A stretch of 64,000 nucleotides of DNA. Source: GCA-2688775 sp035288865. Its GTDB lineage: Archaea; Nanobdellota; Nanobdellia; Woesearchaeales; GW2011-AR4. Below, piece by piece: positions 58,818-64,000 of this stretch. Every line of letters starts with the position of its first letter. The first letter of the stretch is position 1. The translations under genes and the position numbers were made by a program. The notes below the pieces were generated by a model that saw only the letters and a list, made by a program, of their open reading frames with translations, had not been told where the DNA came from and did not search any database. The stretch covers positions 1 to 64,000 of the forward strand of contig DATDZA010000035.1 of the NCBI GenBank assembly GCA_035288865.1, in the 5' to 3' direction.

Positions 58818-59148
58818 TTTTCTTTACCAGCTTAACATCCACGTTTTCTGAAACGGTATTTTAATAATTTTTGTATGGAATTTACTAAAAGATTCATTAA
58901 ATGCTTAATAAGTTTTCTTATCTTATATTCTCCAACCTATATATTCAAGTACCACTGGACACTGGACATCTTCGGCTGAAGTATATAAAGGAATTCTGTC
59001 TATCTACTGTTTGAAGTTGTCGCAAGGCAATTTTACCCAGTCTCTGGGGCGTGCGTGGTTAATGGCGTAAATCCGCCTAATACCGTCAAAACACGTCCAT
59101 AATCAAAGGAGATCTGAAAAAAAACGCGAAAGCAAATGGGTGAATAAA
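58818..59148 (+). promoter_or_regulatory. Gene-free region before the radA unit, with promoter B
   Basis: 330 bases without a gene. The left part is AT-rich and holds the upstream side of the hsdM remnant. Promoter B (58936-58990): CACTGGACACTGGACAT with ACTGGACAT at 58961-58969, 12 bases, then TATATAAAG (58982-58990). Transcription should begin near 59010, so the message for the small gene at 59149 has a leader of about 140 nt. The leader holds the structured element described separately, plus AAAGGAGAT (59105-59113) with no suitable start codon behind it. Confidence 0.6.
59036..59095 (+). ncRNA. Structured leader RNA upstream of the radA unit
   Basis: Two hairpins stand in the 5' leader. 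The first is CCCAG-TCT-CTGGG (59036-59048). The second is longer: CGTG (59050-59053) pairs with CACG (59092-59095), GGT (59057-59059) with ACC (59082-59084), then symmetric TAAT/TAAT internal bases, and GGCG (59064-59067) with CGCC (59074-59077) around a TAAATC loop. Pairing is by inspection only. The region is far more GC-rich than its surroundings. No known RNA family is recognised; a cis-acting regulator or a short separate RNA are both possible. Confidence 0.45.
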
Positions 59149-59451
59149 ATGAATGAAATAAAAAATATACCGGAAAAGAGATTTAGTACAGGCGCAGTTA
59201 CTGCAACTGTCTGGCAAAACCAGGGAAAAGGCAGAAATGGGGAAGTAGTGCCATACAGGACTGTTTCTTTGCAGAGAAATTATAAAGACAAAAACGGAGT
59301 ATGGCAGCATGCTAGTTCTTTAAGAGTCAATGACTTGCCAAGGGCATCCCTAGTGCTTCAAAAAGCATTCGAGTTTTTGGTTATAAGGGAGCAGAATGCA
59401 AATACCGCAGTAGATTATGTTGACGAAGACATAATTGAAGAAGTAATCTAA
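59149..59451 (+). CDS. Conserved small protein preceding radA, 100 aa
   Basis: The ATG at 59149 has GGTGA five bases upstream; a GTG at 59140 is a weaker option. The protein is beta-rich at the start (KRFSTGAVTATVWQNQGKGR; VPYRTVSLQRNYKDKNGVWQ) and helical after (DLPRASLVLQKAFEFLVIRE), with an acidic tail DYVDEDIIEEVI. I believe similar small proteins accompany recombination genes in related archaea, but I cannot name a family. The compact beta sheet with aromatic and basic residues, acidic tail and position before radA make single-strand DNA binding a reasonable guess. Confidence 0.65.
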   Translation: MNEIKNIPEKRFSTGAVTATVWQNQGKGRNGEVVPYRTVSLQRNYKDKNGVWQHASSLRVNDLPRASLVLQKAFEFLVIREQNANTAVDYVDEDIIEEVI

Positions 59452-59542
59452 ATCTACGAGGAATTAGATGAATTTTAATTTTATTTTTTAATTAAAAAAA
59501 CAAAATAATAACAATAAGTATAAAAAACCAAGGTGATTAACG

Positions 59543-60577
59543 ATGGAACAGGAATTAATGGAACAATTAGAAGATGTTAAGGAAACAAAAAGAAAAAGAA
59601 AAGAAATGAAATCAGAAAAATCTGAAGAGCCGGAAACCAAGAAAGAGCAGTCAATCTATGACCTGCCGGGAGTAGGCGCAGCTACGGCTGAAAAATTAAT
59701 GGCAGTTGGCTACACTGACTTGATGAGCATTGCGGTAGCAAGCCCGGGTGAATTAATAGAAGCGACGGGAATGGGAGATGCAGTCGCAAAAAAACTCATA
59801 GCAATTGCAAGAAGTAATCTTGAAATGGGGTTTGAATCGGGAGAAGAATTATTGAAAAGAAGAGAAAAAGTCATCAGATTAAAGACTGGAAGCAATGCAT
59901 TGAACACTTTGCTGGGCGGCGGGTTTGAAACAGGCGCAATTGTGGAATGTTTCGGAGAATTCGGCTCAGGAAAAACACAAATAGGCCATTCTTTGGCAGT
60001 TATGGCGCAGACTGTGGAAAAGGATGCAGTTGCAGTCTACATTGACACAGAAAACACTTTCAGGCCGGACAGGATAATTCAATTGGCGAAAGGCGCCGGA
60101 CTGGATCCGGACCAGGTTTTGAAAAATATAAAAGTTGCAAGAGCTTACAACTCCGACCACCAGATGCTGTTGGCGGAAAAAGTTGAAGATTTAATCAAGA
60201 AGCAGGGACTGAATGTCAAACTAGTTGTTGTGGATTCATTAACTGCCCATTTCAGGGCGGAGTTCATTGGCCGCGGCACATTAGCAGAAAGACAGCAGAA
60301 ATTAAACAGGCACTTGCACGTTCTTGCCAAACTGGCAGACAGATATAATTTCTGTGTTTATGTTACCAACCAGGTAATGGCAAAGCCAGACATGTTTTTT
60401 GGCGACCCTACACAGGCCATCGGCGGGCATATTGTAGCTCACGCCTCAACTTTCCGTGTCTACCTGAGAAAAGGAAAGAAAGGAACGAGAGTTGCAAAAT
60501 TAATAGATTCACCAAATCAGCCTGAAGGGGAAGCGGGATTTTATGTTGACGAATCCGGGATAAAAGACGTTGAATAA
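59543..60577 (+). CDS. radA: RadA recombinase
   Basis: 344 residues. A charged N-terminal stretch of about 38 residues precedes the helix-hairpin-helix domain (YDLPGVGAATAEKLMAVGYT). The RecA core has Walker A G138-EFGSGK-T145, Walker B LVVVDSL with D231, and the L1/L2 DNA-binding loops (FRAEFIGRGTLAERQQKLN; GDPTQAIGGHIVAHAST). It forms the filament for strand exchange. GGTGAT lies about six bases upstream of the ATG. It is 91 nt behind the small gene and shares its promoter B. No intein. Confidence 0.97.
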   Translation: MEQELMEQLEDVKETKRKRKEMKSEKSEEPETKKEQSIYDLPGVGAATAEKLMAVGYTDLMSIAVASPGELIEATGMGDAVAKKLIAIARSNLEMGFESGEELLKRREKVIRLKTGSNALNTLLGGGFETGAIVECFGEFGSGKTQIGHSLAVMAQTVEKDAVAVYIDTENTFRPDRIIQLAKGAGLDPDQVLKNIKVARAYNSDHQMLLAEKVEDLIKKQGLNVKLVVVDSLTAHFRAEFIGRGTLAERQQKLNRHLHVLAKLADRYNFCVYVTNQVMAKPDMFFGDPTQAIGGHIVAHASTFRVYLRKGKKGTRVAKLIDSPNQPEGEAGFYVDESGIKDVE

Positions 60578-60620
60578 ACGTTTTTATTTATTTTTCTTTT
60601 TTTAATTTTTATTATTTGAT
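60578..60620 (+). terminator. T-rich terminator after radA
   Basis: Directly after the stop the plus strand reads ACGTTTTTATTTATTTTTCT and then more T runs, without a stable hairpin. This is the usual archaeal intrinsic terminator. The following gene has its own TATA-like site. Confidence 0.6.
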
Positions 60621-60738
60621 TTATTGAATTTCAAACAAGTGATTCTTTCTTCAATAAACTTAATTCTTGCATCGTATAACAAACCTTTTAAAATAGCATA
60701 AACTCCGGGATATATTCGACTACAGTAAATGGATCATC

Positions 60739-61410
60739 ATGAAAAAGAAAAAGATAGCTGCATTCTTTGATTTTGACGGTACAATCTACAAAGGGCTGGT
60801 TGCTTTCGACATTTTCACATTTGCTTTTAGAAATGGCATTATGAACCTCTCCGAGATGCTTACATTATCCAAGCTTTCGTACTATTATGTTCTAGATAAA
60901 TTCAATCTCGCAGAAAGAATATCCATAAACAAGAGGCTGTACAAAAAAATTAAAGGACTGAAGTCGGAAGAGTTAGTTGGATCAGCGTCAGAAAAATTTT
61001 TTTTACATAACAAATATAAAAAATTTTATCCCGATATTATGGGAATTATCGGGTGGCATGCAAAAAATGGGCACAGAATTGTGGTAGTTACATCCGCAAT
61101 TAAAGAAACGGTGAATCCCGTTAAAAAATTGATTAAGATTGACGAGATAATTTCAACAGAAGTAGAAACAAAAAATGGAATATATACAGACACTGTTAAA
61201 ATACTGCCCGTAGGGCAGAACCGCATAGATCTCATAAAAAATTATTGCAAAAAACACAATATAGATTTGAGGAGGAGCTATGCCTACTCAGACCATTTTT
61301 CTGACATACCTTTGCTCGAGAGCGTGGGCAATGCCATTGTTACCAGCCCTGACAGGAGGCTGAGGGCGCATGCAGTAAAAGAAGGATGGAAAATAATAGA
61401 GAATAGATAG
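60739..61410 (+). CDS. HAD-superfamily phosphatase (HAD-IB, SerB/PlsC-associated type)
   Basis: 223 residues. Motif I FFDFDGT with catalytic D11 and D13, motif II at VVVTSAIKE, and motif III/IV at SYAYSDHFSDIPLLESVG. The C-terminal NAIVTSPDRRLRAHAVKEGW matches HAD-IB family members, which are often encoded beside, or fused to, PlsC acyltransferases. The likely substrate is a phosphorylated metabolite or phospholipid precursor; it cannot be fixed from sequence. It stands 78 nt before three plsC genes on the same strand. ATATAT at about 60712-60717 is the likely TATA box. Confidence 0.82.
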   Translation: MKKKKIAAFFDFDGTIYKGLVAFDIFTFAFRNGIMNLSEMLTLSKLSYYYVLDKFNLAERISINKRLYKKIKGLKSEELVGSASEKFFLHNKYKKFYPDIMGIIGWHAKNGHRIVVVTSAIKETVNPVKKLIKIDEIISTEVETKNGIYTDTVKILPVGQNRIDLIKNYCKKHNIDLRRSYAYSDHFSDIPLLESVGNAIVTSPDRRLRAHAVKEGWKIIENR

Positions 61411-61488
61411 CACAAGACACACAAAACCGGCAGTAACGCAAGTTCTTCACCAAAACCTTTTTAATACAATATTTAATAGTTAAAGACT

Positions 61489-62136
61489 ATGATTCATCCA
61501 TACCATCGCTGGTTTATGCATATTTGGATGCTATGGACTAGAAGTATAGGGGGACTTGAAAACATTCCAAGAGGAAAAGCTTTCATAATTGCATTAAACC
61601 ACTCAAGTTATTATGATACCGGGCTTGTCCATGCATTGCTAATCCCTTTATTGGATAAAAAAGTGCATCCTTTCGTAAACAGCTCTTACTGGAAATATAA
61701 ATTTGTTGCAAGAATATTTCTTAGCCCGGGAGAGGCTATTCCAATTTACATAAAAAAAGAAGATAATTACAAGCAAAAAAACAAAAAGGCATTCAATAAA
61801 GCGCTCTATTATGCAAAAAAAGGAGAGCCTCTTATGATTTTTCCGGAAGGGAAAAGGAGCAAAGACGGGAAACTGGGAAAGGCTTACACAGGAATTGCAA
61901 AGCTGGCATTGAAAGCGAAGATTCCTGTAATTCCTATGGGAGTTATTGGCTCAAACAAAGTCTGGCCAAAAGGCAAAACCTTTCCAAGATTCAAAAGATG
62001 CGATATCAAAATCGGAAAGCCTATTTATTTTGAAGATTACTATAATAAAAAACCAACCGAGTATATTTATGAACAAGTTACGAGAATCATAATGAAAGAG
62101 ATAGCAAAACTAATCGGGCAAAAATACGACTACTAA
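61489..62136 (+). CDS. plsC: PlsC-type acyltransferase 1
   Basis: 215 residues. Block I is NHSSYYD (H38 and D43, the HX4D catalytic pair), block III is IFPEGKRS (E120, G121), and block IV is in KIPVIPMGVIGSNKVWPKGK. These are the signatures of 1-acylglycerol-3-phosphate acyltransferases, which attach a second fatty acyl chain to lysophosphatidate. Standard archaeal lipids use ether-linked isoprenoids and do not need this enzyme. It is the first of three tandem paralogues; the stop is followed by TAAAATG into the next. Confidence 0.88.
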   Translation: MIHPYHRWFMHIWMLWTRSIGGLENIPRGKAFIIALNHSSYYDTGLVHALLIPLLDKKVHPFVNSSYWKYKFVARIFLSPGEAIPIYIKKEDNYKQKNKKAFNKALYYAKKGEPLMIFPEGKRSKDGKLGKAYTGIAKLALKAKIPVIPMGVIGSNKVWPKGKTFPRFKRCDIKIGKPIYFEDYYNKKPTEYIYEQVTRIIMKEIAKLIGQKYDY

Positions 62137-62137
62137 A

Positions 62138-62767
62138 ATGGTGTATTCAATACTTAAAATATGGTTTCCACCTTTATGCAAGCTATGGGTTAGCAAAATA
62201 CAAGGAATTGAAAATATACCAAAAAACATGCCTTTTATCATTGCTGCCAACCATAGCAGCTATTATGATGATGTTTTGACTTATGCAATAATTGTTCCTC
62301 AAACAAACAAACAAATCCACGCACTTGTAAACAGCACTTATTGGAAAAAATTCCCGGCAAAACAAATAATCGAGCATGGCAAGTGCATACCCGTTTACGT
62401 CGGGAAAAATTATGATGCTGATAGAAACAAGAAATCACTCCAGCTTGCAGTGGAGTATTTAAAAAAAGGTGACCTGATTATGATATTTCCTGAGGGCACT
62501 AGGAGCATTGACGGAAAAATTAAAAAAGGCCACAGCGGAGTTGCAAAAATTGCGTTAAAATCAAAGACACTGGTCTTGCCGATTGGAATCAAGGATTCAA
62601 ATAAGGTGCTTCCAAAAGGTGCTGGATTTATGAAATTTGCAAGATGCAGCGTTATAATCGGAAAGCCATTGAGCTTTGAAAACTACAATAAAAATTCATA
62701 TGGCAAGGTAACAAGAATTATAATGCAAAAAATTGCAAAGCTAACAGGGCAAGAATACAACTACTAA
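62138..62767 (+). CDS. plsC: PlsC-type acyltransferase 2
   Basis: 209 residues. NHSSYYDD (H39, D44), IFPEGTRSIDGKIKKGHSGV and TLVLPIGIKDSNKVLPKG are present, so the catalytic set is complete. It resembles acyltransferase 1 more closely than 3 (both have VNSTYW/VNSSYWK after block I and end GQ-x-Y-x-Y). A single base separates each stop and start in this trio. Different chain or acceptor specificity among the copies is likely, but the sequence does not show which. Confidence 0.88.
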   Translation: MVYSILKIWFPPLCKLWVSKIQGIENIPKNMPFIIAANHSSYYDDVLTYAIIVPQTNKQIHALVNSTYWKKFPAKQIIEHGKCIPVYVGKNYDADRNKKSLQLAVEYLKKGDLIMIFPEGTRSIDGKIKKGHSGVAKIALKSKTLVLPIGIKDSNKVLPKGAGFMKFARCSVIIGKPLSFENYNKNSYGKVTRIIMQKIAKLTGQEYNY

Positions 62768-62768
62768 A

Positions 62769-63398
62769 ATGGCATATCCAATCGGAAAATACATCATCGT
62801 TCCATTTTTTAATTTATGGCTCAAGCAGATAAGCGGAATTGAAAATCTGCCTCCCGATGCATTCATAATTGCTGCCAACCACTCCAGTTATATGGATCAT
62901 CCTCTAATCGTCGGAAATATTGTTAAACACAAAAACAGAAAAGTTCATTTCCTTTCAAAAAAAGAGCACTTTGACACAACGCTAAAAGCAATATGGCACA
63001 GATATGCAGGAGCAATCCCTTTAGACAGGCAAAGAGGTGGAAAACTTGCTTTAAAAAAAGCTGTAAAAATATTAAAAGAAGGAAAAATTATTGCCATCCA
63101 TCCCGAAGGGACAAGAAGCCTTGATGGCAAATTAATGAGGGCAAAAACAGGAATAGCAAGGCTTTCATTAGCTGCAAAGGTTCCTGTTGTCCCGGTCGGA
63201 TTGATAGGAACTTTTGAAATACTTCCGAAAGGCAAATATATTCCCAGGATGAAAAGGGCCATAATACATATAGGCAAGCCGATGTATTTTGGCAAATATT
63301 ATAGAAAGCCCGTGACCAAAAGATTATTAAGGGAAATCACAACAAAAATAATGAAAGAGATTGCCAAATTGTCAAACAAAAAATATGAATTTGATTAA
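62769..63398 (+). CDS. plsC: PlsC-type acyltransferase 3
   Basis: 209 residues. NHSSYMDH (H38, D43), IHPEGTRSLDGKLMRAKTGI and VPVVPVGLIGTFEILPKGKY carry the catalytic blocks, with His instead of Phe before PEGTRS. IPLDRQRGGKLALKKAVKIL is close to the bacterial PlsC pattern with the conserved Arg. Of the three it looks most like a canonical bacterial PlsC. It is followed 138 nt later by gpsA. Confidence 0.88.
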   Translation: MAYPIGKYIIVPFFNLWLKQISGIENLPPDAFIIAANHSSYMDHPLIVGNIVKHKNRKVHFLSKKEHFDTTLKAIWHRYAGAIPLDRQRGGKLALKKAVKILKEGKIIAIHPEGTRSLDGKLMRAKTGIARLSLAAKVPVVPVGLIGTFEILPKGKYIPRMKRAIIHIGKPMYFGKYYRKPVTKRLLREITTKIMKEIAKLSNKKYEFD

Positions 63399-63536
63399 AG
63401 ATAAATTAAAATATAATGATTAATAATAAATTAATGAAGCTATCTCACTTTTAATAATAATTAAAAATATTGTCAATTAAGAATATGAGAATAGCGTGAG
63501 AATTATATTAAACAATAAAAAATTCAAATAAATAAA

Positions 63537-64000
63537 ATGAAAATATCCATAATAGGGGCAGGAAGCTGGGGCACGGCTTTAGCAATCCTTTTAAGCGAAA
63601 AAGGATTTGATGTGAAATTATGGGCAAGAAGAAAAGAGCTCGCAAATGAAATTAACATCAAAAAAGAAAATACACAATATTTGCCTGGAATAAGAATTCC
63701 AAACAATCTGGTAGTCGACTCTTCATTAAAAAATGTTACAGATGGTTCTGATATTATGATTACAGCCGTCCCGAGTGAATTCTTGAGAGCCACTTTGAGT
63801 GAACTCAAGCCATTTTTCAAAAATCAAATTGTTGTCAGCGTCACAAAAGGAATTGAGCATTCAACGGGAAAAAGGATGACAGAAGTTATCGAAGATGTTT
63901 TAGGAAAAAATTCTAAAGTCACTGCGCTGTCCGGACCAAACCATGCAGAGGAAGTCGGGAGAAAGATGCCGACTGCAAGCGTGCTGGCAAGCAATAACCA
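63537..64000 (+). CDS. gpsA: Glycerol-3-phosphate dehydrogenase GpsA (5' part, cut by window end)
   Basis: 154 codons are visible. The Rossmann start is MKISIIGAGSWGTALAILLS with GxGxxG at G7-G12, then NTQYLPGIRIPNN, ITAVPSEFLRATL, VVSVTKGIEHSTG with the conserved Lys, and SGPNHAEEVGRKMPTASVLA. This is bacterial-type GpsA, which makes sn-glycerol 3-phosphate from dihydroxyacetone phosphate. Archaea normally use Egsa to make the opposite isomer, glycerol 1-phosphate. With three PlsC genes beside it, a bacterial-type phospholipid pathway is suggested. The start has a TAAAATG context and an AT-rich box about 26-35 nt upstream. Confidence 0.93.
   Translation, partial: MKISIIGAGSWGTALAILLSEKGFDVKLWARRKELANEINIKKENTQYLPGIRIPNNLVVDSSLKNVTDGSDIMITAVPSEFLRATLSELKPFFKNQIVVSVTKGIEHSTGKRMTEVIEDVLGKNSKVTALSGPNHAEEVGRKMPTASVLASNN

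Noticed and set aside
59105..59142. Possible leader peptide after AAAGGAGAT
   Set aside because: The only candidate start is a CTG two bases behind the ribosome-binding sequence, too close for initiation; the nine-codon frame has no other support.
1..64000. tRNA, rRNA, CRISPR arrays and intact insertion sequences
   Set aside because: No GTTCRAAYC-type T arms in cloverleaf context, no regularly spaced repeats and no transposase or integrase genes were found by eye.

Overview
The window is a 64 kb piece of a low-GC archaeal chromosome, most likely from a small-genome DPANN lineage (Woesearchaeota/Pacearchaeota-like). The archaeal assignment rests on a complete archaeal-order ribosomal protein operon with archaeal/eukaryotic-only proteins (eL14, eL19, eL32, eL34, eS4), on TBP, aIF1, aIF2-beta, Orc1/Cdc6, MCM, both subunits of DNA polymerase D, RadA, RPA and the RNase P protein Rpp30, and on many TATA boxes placed 25-30 nt before a start codon, which implies leaderless mRNAs. 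The DPANN assignment is inference. It comes from compact overlapping genes, the absence of adk, cmk, truB and rnp1 from their usual operon places, very many small pilin-like and Cys-rich surface proteins, and an ITGNVV-type N-terminus.

Layout. 1-1740: small hypothetical genes and a 47-bp inverted repeat at the window edge. 1740-18889: translation and secretion block, all on the minus strand except one pilin-like gene: eL14, eL34, EMC3-like insertase, SecY, then uL15 back to uL3. Two unfamiliar genes sit inside the ribosomal operon. 18890-19726: a gene-free segment that looks like a replication origin, with two inverted ORB-like boxes around an AT-rich stretch; transcription diverges from it. 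19727-26051: orc1/cdc6, polD small and large subunits. 26064-34147: a mix of aIF2-beta, a SpoIIM-like membrane protein, a VOC protein, an OB-fold RPA-like protein, MCM, TBP and Rpp30.

34343-56453: twenty consecutive plus-strand genes that look like one envelope or pilus system. Three large Cys-rich or Ig-like secreted proteins (one of 1,974 residues) are followed by about sixteen proteins with a short basic N-terminus and one hydrophobic helix (pilin-like), then an FnIII-like protein. Two members carry enzyme domains: a clan GH-A-like glycoside hydrolase nested inside an Ig-like domain, and an M15 (VanY-like) peptidase with its zinc ligands intact. Two members are tiny (40 and 47 residues), one probably using an ATT or ATA start. 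No assembly ATPase, platform protein or prepilin peptidase is in the window. This is the best candidate for an undescribed system.

56508-60577: RPA, remnants of a Bro-N gene and a type I methyltransferase gene fused tail to tail, then a small conserved gene and radA behind a structured leader. The promoters of mcm, of the Bro-N remnant and of the radA unit share ACTGGACAT exactly 12 nt upstream of the TATA box, suggesting a common regulator. 60739-64000: a HAD phosphatase, three tandem PlsC-type acyltransferases and the start of gpsA, together resembling bacterial-type glycerophospholipid synthesis inside an archaeal genome. No tRNA, rRNA, CRISPR array or intact mobile element was seen.
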